Shown: positions 57,856 to 64,000 of the stretch, piece by piece
Layout: each line of letters opens with the position of its first letter
Numbering within the stretch: the first letter of the stretch is position 1
Source of the DNA: JALORV01 sp035498175
Lineage (GTDB): Bacteria; Pseudomonadota; Gammaproteobacteria; Burkholderiales; Burkholderiaceae_F
DNA length: 64,000 nucleotides
Direction of reading: 5' to 3'
Assembly: GCA_035498175.1 (NCBI GenBank)
Contig: DATKAJ010000089.1
Location: 15,257-79,256, forward strand
Made by a program: the position numbers and the translations under genes
Notes under the pieces: generated by a model
Databases searched by the model: none
Told to the model about the DNA's origin: nothing
The model's input: the letters and a program-made list of their open reading frames with translations, nothing else

Positions 57856-58066
57856 TGGCGCCTCGCGGCAGGTAAACCAGGATGAAAAAGGCGAACCAGA
57901 GCGCGAGCAGTAAGGCCACCGTCAACCCGGCCAGCGCCAGCGCACCGCGCGGGCCGCTCGCGACGATCTTCTGCACCTCGTCTTCATCGCCTTGAAGGGC
58001 CACGTTCTCCGGATGGAACGCCGCCGAAACGTACGTCTCCTTGCGATCGTCGTAGGTCGGGGTCAT
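57848..58066 (-). CDS. Small single-helix oxidase subunit
   Basis: 72 residues: an acidic cytoplasmic N-terminus, then one helix (about 43-66, ALALAGLTVALLLALWFAFFILVYL). Placement immediately before CuA subunit II with an 8-bp overlap marks it as an accessory subunit, like subunit IIa of ba3 oxidases. It has no recognised domain of its own. Its ATG is 7 bp after the SRPBCC stop. Confidence 0.75.
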   Translation of the reverse strand: MTPTYDDRKETYVSAAFHPENVALQGDEDEVQKIVASGPRGALALAGLTVALLLALWFAFFILVYLPRGAIG

Positions 58067-58072
58067 GGATCG

Positions 58073-58558
58073 TCAGGCCTTCAGCACGTAGCTCTGCAGG
58101 TTCTTGCACGCCCGCTTGAAAATCGATCCGAAATACAGTCGCGAAAGGGGACCGCCGATGGCGACCATCAGGCGAGGCTCGAATGCGACGCGGTAAGTGA
58201 ATCGTGTCTTGCCGGGCGATACTTTTTCGAGCGAGTAGTCCTCAGCGAGCGCATGCGCCAGGGGCAGCGAGAGGCCGCTCGCGTAGAACGAGAACCGGCG
58301 ATTCGGCTCCCAGCGGAAGAAGTGCTCGTCGATGGACACCGGTGGCAGCCACACCGTTCGCGTGGTGCCCACGCCGTAGGGCTTCTTGCTGGTCCACGTC
58401 ACTTTGTGAATGGAACGAAACCACTTCGGCCAGGATTCGCCGTCTTCAAAGATGGCGAATACCTTCGCCGGCGATGCATCGAGCTCCACCACGTTCTCGA
58501 AGCGCATCGGCGCCGATTCGAAGAACGACGCATCGACGGGGTGACAGGCGAAACGCAT
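58073..58558 (-). CDS. SRPBCC-family lipid/ligand-binding protein
   Basis: 161 residues with the START/SRPBCC helix-grip fold: MRFENVVELDASPAKVFAIFEDGESWPKWFRSIHKV at the start, strands (TRFTYRVAFEPRL), and the long C-terminal helix. Members bind hydrophobic ligands in a central cavity. No signal peptide is evident, so it is predicted cytoplasmic. GGAGG precedes the ATG. It sits between the molybdenum hydroxylase and oxidase genes, and a second SRPBCC domain is fused to the DUF4331 protein of the same unit. Confidence 0.85.
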   Translation of the reverse strand: MRFACHPVDASFFESAPMRFENVVELDASPAKVFAIFEDGESWPKWFRSIHKVTWTSKKPYGVGTTRTVWLPPVSIDEHFFRWEPNRRFSFYASGLSLPLAHALAEDYSLEKVSPGKTRFTYRVAFEPRLMVAIGGPLSRLYFGSIFKRACKNLQSYVLKA

Positions 58559-58582
58559 GGCGGCGCCTCCGAAAGATGTGCG

Positions 58583-60808
58583 CTAGCGCGGCACCGACGC
58601 CAGAGCCGCCAGCACCGTCGCGGGCCGGAACGGGACCGACCGCACCCGCGCGCCGGTCGCATCGAAGATTGCATTCGCGATCGCCGACGGAATCACCGAC
58701 GTCGTCGGTTCACCCGCGCCCCATGGAACTTCGTTCGGCCGGTCGATCAGATCGATGACAACCTCGGGCACGTTGGGAAAGGTCAGGATCGGGTAGCTTC
58801 CCCAGTTGAGACTCGTGACGGCGCTGCGGCTGAAGGTCAGCTTCTCGACCACGCTGCGGCTGACGGTCTGCACGACGTTGCCTTCGATCTGGTTGCGCAG
58901 CCCGTCGGGATTGATGATCTGGCCGCAGTCATGCACGACTGAAACGCGGTCGACCTTGACGCGGCCGGTCGCGCGTTCGACGCTCACGTCGGCAACAACT
59001 CCCACGTAAGTGCGTACCAGTTCGTATTTCGCATACGAAACGCCGCGACCGCGCGCGACAGGTCCGGCATCGCGCGGCTTAGATCCCCTCTGTTCCCACT
59101 TCGCAAAGCGGCGCAGCCGTTCGAGCACTTCGAGCCCACGCGGATCCTTCAAGTAGCGAACACGAATCTCAAACGGATCGACGCCCGCCGCGTCCGCAAT
59201 CTCGTCGAGGAAGCTCTCGTTGCCGAACGTGTTCTGCATGCGCCCCGGGGCACGGATCCACGCTGCGGGCAGCGGCGTATCAATCAACCAGTGCGCAGTC
59301 AGCGTGTTGTTCGGTATTGCATAGGGAATGCCGAGCCCGATGTTGTGCAGCGGGGCGCCGGGCGGCCCGAACTTCGGCAAGTCCGCCAGTACGGCCGCGA
59401 GCAGCGTCACGCCCGAGCGCCGCAGCGGCCGCTCGGGTATGAAGCCATCGGCCTCCCACCCAGTGATGCGTCCATCGGCATCCAGACTCGCTCGATAGTC
59501 GAGCAGGGCCGGCGGGCCCTTGGGATCCCAGCCGTGCTCGTCCTGACGCATCCATTGCAGGCGCACCGGACGACCGATCTCCTTCGATATCAGCGCGGCC
59601 TCCGACGAGCAGTCGTCGGAACCGTTGCGCCCGTAACAGCCCGCGCCTTCGACGTAGATGCACCGGACGTTCTCGGGCTTCATCTGCAACATGATTGCGA
59701 GCTGCGCCCGCAACAGATGACTAGCCTGTGACGGCGTCCAGACCGTGAGTTGGCCATTCCTGTAGTCAGCGACCGCGCACGATGGACCGATCGAGCCGTG
59801 CGTGTTCATCGCAAGCTCGTACGTCGCTTGCAACGTCTTGACGCCGCGCTTCAGCCCCGCAGCCGAGTCTCCTTCGGACTGGAACACGACGTCGCGCTCC
59901 ACTTTGGAGTTGCGGACGTACTCGAAGAGCTTCGACTCGTCCGGCAAACCTGCCCACGCGGACCACCTGGCGACGATCGTGTTCGACGCGCTGATCGCGG
60001 CCCATTCGTTGGACGCGACGACCGCGAGGAAGTCGCCTTTGCGAACCGCGCGAAGGTAGCCGGTGATCTTGCGGCACGCGGCATCGTTGAAGCCTTCGAG
60101 CTTCGCCCGCACCGCCGCCGGATGGATCATCCGGGCGTGCAACATCCCCGGCACCTTCACGTCCTGCACGAAGTTGAAGGTCCCGAAAACCTTGGCCGGA
60201 ATGTCGAGGCGCGGCACGGGCTTACCAACGATCGTGTACTCCTTGGGATCCTTCAGCGGCGCGGCCGGGTTCACCTTGATCATCAGCCTGCGATCGCCGA
60301 CAAGCTCGGCGTACGGCACTCCATTGCCGCCATTGCGCGGCGTGATGACGCCGTCATGTACGGCGAGTTCGTTTTTCGCGACCCCGAGTTTGCCCGCAGC
60401 TTGCTCGAGCAAAGCCTCGCGTGCCGTCGCGGCCGCGCGCCGGATCTGTACGCCGCCGTCCTGGATCGAGAGGCTCGCAAACGTCGGACCCTGGTTGGGC
60501 GTAAGGGCCGTATCGCCCTGGATCGTCGTCACCCGGCCGAACGGCACCGACAGTTCTTCGGCGCACATCTGCGTGATCGCCGTCACGGCGCCGGTGCCGA
60601 GTTCGACCTTGCCGGAATAGAGCGTCACCATCCCCCTGTCGTCAATCGCGAGGAAGGCACCGACGTCGTCGGGGTTGACGCTCTTGGTGATGCTGCGTGA
60701 GGGCTGTGCTTCGATCGCCGGCGGCGCGAGGGCGAACGTGACGACGAGTGCACCGCCGCCCTTGAGGAAGACGCGACGCGAAAGTGGAGTGTCGAGCATC
60801 GGAAGCAT
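58583..60808 (-). CDS. Tat-exported molybdenum hydroxylase large subunit, IorB-like
   Basis: 741-residue subunit of the xanthine-oxidase superfamily, closest to isoquinoline 1-oxidoreductase beta / aldehyde dehydrogenase type. A twin-arginine signal (LSRRVFLKGGGALVVTFALA) directs it to the periplasm. Mo-cofactor motifs include EGAGCYGRNGSDDCSSEAAL, VRLQWMRQDEHGWDPKGP and the catalytic Glu in VPWGAGEPTTSVIPSA. It hydroxylates heteroaromatic rings or aldehydes with water as oxygen source, passing electrons to its 2Fe-2S partner. ATG at 60808 follows the small subunit stop by 14 bp; 60799 is an alternative. Confidence 0.93.
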   Translation of the reverse strand: MLPMLDTPLSRRVFLKGGGALVVTFALAPPAIEAQPSRSITKSVNPDDVGAFLAIDDRGMVTLYSGKVELGTGAVTAITQMCAEELSVPFGRVTTIQGDTALTPNQGPTFASLSIQDGGVQIRRAAATAREALLEQAAGKLGVAKNELAVHDGVITPRNGGNGVPYAELVGDRRLMIKVNPAAPLKDPKEYTIVGKPVPRLDIPAKVFGTFNFVQDVKVPGMLHARMIHPAAVRAKLEGFNDAACRKITGYLRAVRKGDFLAVVASNEWAAISASNTIVARWSAWAGLPDESKLFEYVRNSKVERDVVFQSEGDSAAGLKRGVKTLQATYELAMNTHGSIGPSCAVADYRNGQLTVWTPSQASHLLRAQLAIMLQMKPENVRCIYVEGAGCYGRNGSDDCSSEAALISKEIGRPVRLQWMRQDEHGWDPKGPPALLDYRASLDADGRITGWEADGFIPERPLRRSGVTLLAAVLADLPKFGPPGAPLHNIGLGIPYAIPNNTLTAHWLIDTPLPAAWIRAPGRMQNTFGNESFLDEIADAAGVDPFEIRVRYLKDPRGLEVLERLRRFAKWEQRGSKPRDAGPVARGRGVSYAKYELVRTYVGVVADVSVERATGRVKVDRVSVVHDCGQIINPDGLRNQIEGNVVQTVSRSVVEKLTFSRSAVTSLNWGSYPILTFPNVPEVVIDLIDRPNEVPWGAGEPTTSVIPSAIANAIFDATGARVRSVPFRPATVLAALASVPR

Positions 60809-60822
60809 CGAAGCCCGCGTCC

Positions 60823-61293
60823 TCAAGCCATCTTCTCGGCGGCCCGCATCACGGCGCGAATGATGCGTACATGGGTGCCGCACTTGCACAGGTTGCCGGC
60901 CAGCGCCTGTCGAACCTGGTCTTCGCTTGGGCGCCTAGTGGTGGCGAGGAAAGCCGCCGCCTGCATGATCATGCCGTTGATGCAATAGCCGCACTGGGCC
61001 GCCTGTTCATCGATGAACGCCTGCTGCAATGGATGGGGCTTCTCGGGAGTGCCGAGTCCCTCCAGCGTGACCACCTCGGCGCCCGCCACCGCCGAGATCG
61101 GCATCACGCAGCAGCGCAGTGCTTCGCCGTAGTAGTGCACGGTGCACGCGCCGCACTGCGCGAGACCGCATCCGAAGTGAAGTCCGTGCAATCCGAGCTC
61201 ATCGCGCAGCGCGTACAGGAGCGGCATGCTCGGATCTTCCGTGTGCAGAACTTGGGGCTTGCCGTTGACGGTCAGCTTGATCGCGATGGTCAT
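60823..61293 (-). CDS. 2Fe-2S subunit of the molybdenum hydroxylase, IorA-like
   Basis: 156 residues. The N-terminal plant-ferredoxin-type cluster uses Cys42, Cys47, Cys50 and Cys61/62 (FGCGLAQCGACTVHY). The C-terminal helical cluster uses Cys101, Cys104, Cys136 and Cys138 (CGYCINGMIM, LCKCGTHVR). It relays electrons from the Mo site of the next gene product to an external acceptor, here probably cytochrome c. It lacks its own signal and would be co-exported with the Tat-signal subunit. Confidence 0.94.
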   Translation of the reverse strand: MTIAIKLTVNGKPQVLHTEDPSMPLLYALRDELGLHGLHFGCGLAQCGACTVHYYGEALRCCVMPISAVAGAEVVTLEGLGTPEKPHPLQQAFIDEQAAQCGYCINGMIMQAAAFLATTRRPSEDQVRQALAGNLCKCGTHVRIIRAVMRAAEKMA

Positions 61294-61344
61294 CGGTCTA
61301 CCTCGACTCGACCATCGTTCGGTGCCATGCGCGGCGGATGCAGT

Positions 61345-61608
61345 TCAGCGCCATGCGGTTTGCCACAAAGAGCTGATCCGGATCGACGGCCTGCCGTCCT
61401 GCGCCGGTTGCGGATCGAACGGCGAGTCCCATCCCTCGATACGAAACGCCAGCTCGTGCGTTCCGTTCAACTCCGGCTGCCCAATCGCAACAGCGGACGG
61501 AGCGGCTTCAGATACGTCACGACTCGGCAACGGCTGCGCGATTCCGCCGAAGGCGGGGAGCGCGACCATGGATCCGCACCCAATCAGGAACGACCTACGT
61601 CCTGGCAT
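61345..61608 (-). CDS. Small Tat-signal protein, 87 aa
   Basis: The N-terminus MPGRRSFLIGCGSMVALPAFGG has a twin-arginine motif and hydrophobic core. The rest is about 60 residues with a strand-like LAFRIEGWDSPFDPQ and ends RISSLWQTAWR. No family is recognised. Length and position suggest an accessory periplasmic factor for the hydroxylase. It overlaps the TPR gene 3' end by 14 bp and lies 51 bp before the 2Fe-2S subunit. Confidence 0.6.
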   Translation of the reverse strand: MPGRRSFLIGCGSMVALPAFGGIAQPLPSRDVSEAAPSAVAIGQPELNGTHELAFRIEGWDSPFDPQPAQDGRPSIRISSLWQTAWR

Positions 61609-62815
61609 CTGCTTTCTCCTGTTCCTGCGTAGTGTTCAGCGAATGTCCGCCTTGCGGACCATTTCGTTCTACGCGCGTTGGACTCAACGCCAATTCCGAG
61701 CTCTCAAATGCAGCCATTCCCTGCCAGCGCTCGCGCGCGTGAACGAGAAGCGCGTCAGCGGCGAACTGATCGCCGGCGGCGAGCGCGGTGGTATGCGCCA
61801 GCTCGAATGCGCGCAGCGTCGGTCGATTGGCCAGATTCAATTGCGCCAACTCGTAGGCTCGTAGAGGGTCGCCGCCGCTTCCCGCATAGAACTCGGCGCC
61901 ATGGTCGGCAAACGCGAGTGGATGCTTCGATAAAAGCGCCTCGAATCCGGCGCGCGCCGCCATCAAGAAGCGACTGGCCTCCGCATCGTCGCCGGCGGCT
62001 GCCGCCACGTCGGCCAGTCGCCACGCCACTTCCGGATCGCCGCTTTCGAGCACCGGAGTCAGCAGCGCACGCGCTTCCGCCACCTGACCGCGATCGAGGC
62101 AGATCTCGGCCAGATGTACACGTGCTTTCACGTAGCACGGCAAGATTTCGATGGCATTCCGGTACCACTGCGCCGCCCGGTCGACGCACGGCGCGGGAAC
62201 GCTCTCCCCCCACAGGACTCCCAACTGAAAGCACACCCACGCCGGAGCGAACGGCGAAACGCCCGGATATGCACGCAACGCTTCGAGGTAAGTCTCTTCG
62301 GCCTCTTCGAACTGACCCAGGTCCGCGAGAAGCGCGCCAAGCGGGATGCGTTCTTCCCACCGGCCGGGTCGAGCGGCCCGTGCGCGGCGCGCCGCGAGCA
62401 CCGACGGAAGGTTTTTGCCGGTGGCCTGATCGATGGTCAACAGCAGCCGGTCGATGGCATCGAAGTCCGCGCCACGCGCCCTGGCCTGAGCAACACCAGC
62501 CCGCGCCTCCGCGAATCGATGCGTCGAGCACGCAACCTGTGCCGCGAGGAGCGCGGTCCGAGCCGATTCCGGCTCGGCGCGGGCGAGTTCGTTGGCAAGC
62601 ATTTCGAGTCGGTCGAAGGCCGACTGATCGCCGACAAACTGCGCGGTCAACTGCTCCTGCTCGACGATGAGCTCGGCGATGCCTGGCTGCTCCGGCGCGC
62701 GCCAGAATCGGTTCCAGGACCGCTGCCGCGCACTCTGCAGATTGATGACGGCGATGCCGCCGTCGGTCGTCGCAAGACGCGATGCCCAGCCTGAATCACC
62801 GCCGATCGAGGTCAT
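61595..62815 (-). CDS. TPR-repeat protein, 406 aa
   Basis: Cytoplasmic-looking protein made of repeated helical pairs of TPR type (LGALLADLGQFEEAEETYLEALRAYP, AQWYRNAIEILPCYVKARVHLAEI, both trimmed here). No signal or membrane helix is seen at its start. TPR proteins act as assembly scaffolds, so a maturation role for the neighbouring enzymes is possible but not shown. The ATG at 62815 is 6 bp after the DUF4331-SRPBCC stop. Confidence 0.78.
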   Translation of the reverse strand: MTSIGGDSGWASRLATTDGGIAVINLQSARQRSWNRFWRAPEQPGIAELIVEQEQLTAQFVGDQSAFDRLEMLANELARAEPESARTALLAAQVACSTHRFAEARAGVAQARARGADFDAIDRLLLTIDQATGKNLPSVLAARRARAARPGRWEERIPLGALLADLGQFEEAEETYLEALRAYPGVSPFAPAWVCFQLGVLWGESVPAPCVDRAAQWYRNAIEILPCYVKARVHLAEICLDRGQVAEARALLTPVLESGDPEVAWRLADVAAAAGDDAEASRFLMAARAGFEALLSKHPLAFADHGAEFYAGSGGDPLRAYELAQLNLANRPTLRAFELAHTTALAAGDQFAADALLVHARERWQGMAAFESSELALSPTRVERNGPQGGHSLNTTQEQEKADART

Positions 62816-62821
62816 CGCGCA

Positions 62822-64000
62822 TCACCCAAAGCGCTTCTTCAGGCTTTCCAGGCCCACCTTCTGCAAGGTGGCGACGATCGTTCGGATCATCAGGGTCGGT
62901 TGACCGTCCGAGAGAAACTGCACGCGCCAGGTCACCGCGCTGCCATTGTCTTTCGGCGCTGCTTCGAGAACGCCCGTGTAGTTCGACGCGCCCATTCCCG
63001 AGACACCCGAATAGCGATACTGGCGCTTGGCGTTGTCGGCCGAGTCGAGGCGCTCGATGATTCTCTTGCCGTCGATCGTCTCGACGTTGCGGAGTTGCCC
63101 CGCGCCGGTGCCAGTCAGGCGGATCTGTGCAATCAACGGATGCCACATGGCACCAAACGGGCCAATCAGTTCCCAGACCCTGTCTGGTGGCGCATTCACG
63201 ACAACCGATTCGGCGACCGTCTGCAGTTCAGTATTCGGCGGGGCGAAATAGGGAAACGTTTTCCGTCCCGGTTGCGTCGCGGACGTGGCGCCTCCGTGCA
63301 GCGGCTCGCGATCGCGATTGACCATCCACGTCAACAGCAGGTCGATGTCGTGCGCGTCGACGGTTCGGCCTCCTCCCGTCTGATAGGGACGCCCGTTGAG
63401 CGTGCTCTTTTCGATCTCGAGAAAACTCGTGTCCGTCGTCGGCTTGGCGACATCGATCAGCAGGAAGTCATCGAGAAACACATTGGCACTCGCCGCGAGT
63501 TGGGCCGGTGTCCAGTCCGCCTTGCCGTCGCGCAGATCCCAGTTTTCGAGGCTGTCGACCAGGCGCTTGCGAAACATCGGCACGAACTCCGGCGCAATCG
63601 CAAACGGCGTCTGCTGATTCCAGAGGTCGCGCAGGTCGTCGGTCCCCTGCATCGCCGGATTATTGAGCCGCATGTTGGTCTGTTCGGGGCGACCTACCCA
63701 ATCGAAGCGGGGAGGCTGGTGCCCGATGAAGCCGCGCGCCTGCGGTATCGGCGTCGTTTCTGCGATCACGCCAAACAGCGAACCCTGGCCGGGATCCAGC
63801 ACGCGCCGAGTGTCGACCTCGACCACGATGCACAGCACGTTGTCGTGCTGCAGGAGATTCTGAAACGGCTTCAGCTCGGCGACCAGCCACGCCAGAATGA
63901 ACGGATCGGAGCGGAGGCCGGCAAAGACGCGGAACGTCCCGTCAGGCGTCGTCGCGCCCTGTTCATCGTTGACGACAAAGCGCAGTGTCTGCCCGTCCGG
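62822..64000 (-). CDS. DUF4331 domain protein fused to an SRPBCC domain, N-terminus outside the window
   Basis: At least 393 codons, open at the right edge. The upstream part has FRVFAGLRSDPF, the DUF4331 hallmark, followed by the NMRLNNPAMQG region typical of the family. The last 150 residues form an SRPBCC ligand-binding domain (AESVVVNAPPDRVWELIGPFGAMWHPLI). The fusion is unusual: DUF4331 is normally a stand-alone exported protein. The start and any signal peptide are outside the window. It is first among the thirteen minus-strand genes seen here. Confidence 0.75.
   Translation of the reverse strand, partial: PDGQTLRFVVNDEQGATTPDGTFRVFAGLRSDPFILAWLVAELKPFQNLLQHDNVLCIVVEVDTRRVLDPGQGSLFGVIAETTPIPQARGFIGHQPPRFDWVGRPEQTNMRLNNPAMQGTDDLRDLWNQQTPFAIAPEFVPMFRKRLVDSLENWDLRDGKADWTPAQLAASANVFLDDFLLIDVAKPTTDTSFLEIEKSTLNGRPYQTGGGRTVDAHDIDLLLTWMVNRDREPLHGGATSATQPGRKTFPYFAPPNTELQTVAESVVVNAPPDRVWELIGPFGAMWHPLIAQIRLTGTGAGQLRNVETIDGKRIIERLDSADNAKRQYRYSGVSGMGASNYTGVLEAAPKDNGSAVTWRVQFLSDGQPTLMIRTIVATLQKVGLESLKKRFG

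Noticed and set aside
1..64000. CRISPR array, prophage or secretion/defence island
   Set aside because: No regularly spaced repeats, no cas, phage structural, toxin-antitoxin or restriction-modification genes recognised.

Overview
The window is high-GC (about two thirds G+C), densely coded DNA from the chromosome of a Proteobacterium, most likely a betaproteobacterium of the Burkholderiales. The gene content supports this: DUF2917 and DUF3563 small proteins, a fused isobutyryl-CoA mutase, a GspA/GspB pair, NodT-type outer-membrane factors, and many LysR/TetR/AraC regulators. I found no rRNA, tRNA, CRISPR array, prophage or intact insertion sequence. The placement is inferred from gene families, not from a phylogeny.

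Layout. 1-3.7 kb: NHEJ repair operon (ligD-ku) running left, divergent from a DUF72 gene. 4.6-11.1 kb: DMT exporter, exported hydrolase, NAD(P)-binding protein, GspA/GspB secretin-assembly pair, glutathione S-transferase. 11.2-17.2 kb: 2OG-Fe(II) dioxygenase, methyltransferase, an MFS remnant, a Tat-exported dienelactone-hydrolase-like protein, divergent gluconokinase and 6-phosphogluconate dehydrogenase, and a DedA-rhodanese fusion. 17.2-19.6 kb: structured leader-like DNA with a terminator, small ORFs and a secreted hydrolase. 19.7-25.9 kb: LysR, DUF2917, TTC38-like TPR protein, AraC, then an L,D-transpeptidase and a MepK-like endopeptidase, followed by a YjbQ remnant. 26.2-31.8 kb: polyamine-type ABC importer with a class III aminotransferase in one operon. 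32-38.5 kb: PEP-mutase-family lyase, S1-like protease, cold-shock protein, a hypothetical gene and icmF. 38.6-46.3 kb: TetR repressor, RND efflux operon and a LysR gene. 46.4-51.4 kb: two DUF3563-type small proteins, a BON protein, a DedA/response-regulator/sensor-kinase operon followed by a PmrA-box-like site, and a possible small RNA.

51.9-64.0 kb (right edge): thirteen minus-strand genes with gaps of at most about 50 bp or overlaps. In transcription order they are a DUF4331-SRPBCC fusion (incomplete at the edge), a TPR protein, a small Tat-signal protein, a 2Fe-2S subunit and a Tat-exported molybdenum hydroxylase subunit, an SRPBCC protein, a small oxidase subunit, CuA subunit II and subunit I of a ba3-like cytochrome oxidase, a membrane-anchored dihaem cytochrome c, DUF3302, a HlyD/YiaV-like adaptor and an outer-membrane factor. 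Read together these suggest periplasmic oxidation of an organic substrate with electrons passed through cytochrome c to a dedicated oxidase, linked to an envelope export module. This is the strongest candidate here for an undescribed system; its substrate cannot be read from the sequence.

Regulatory sites visible by eye: an AcrR-like palindrome before the RND operon, an 18-bp palindrome before icmF, a PmrA-box-like direct repeat after the sensor kinase, a 13-bp stem between the importer's binding-protein and permease genes, and five intrinsic terminators.
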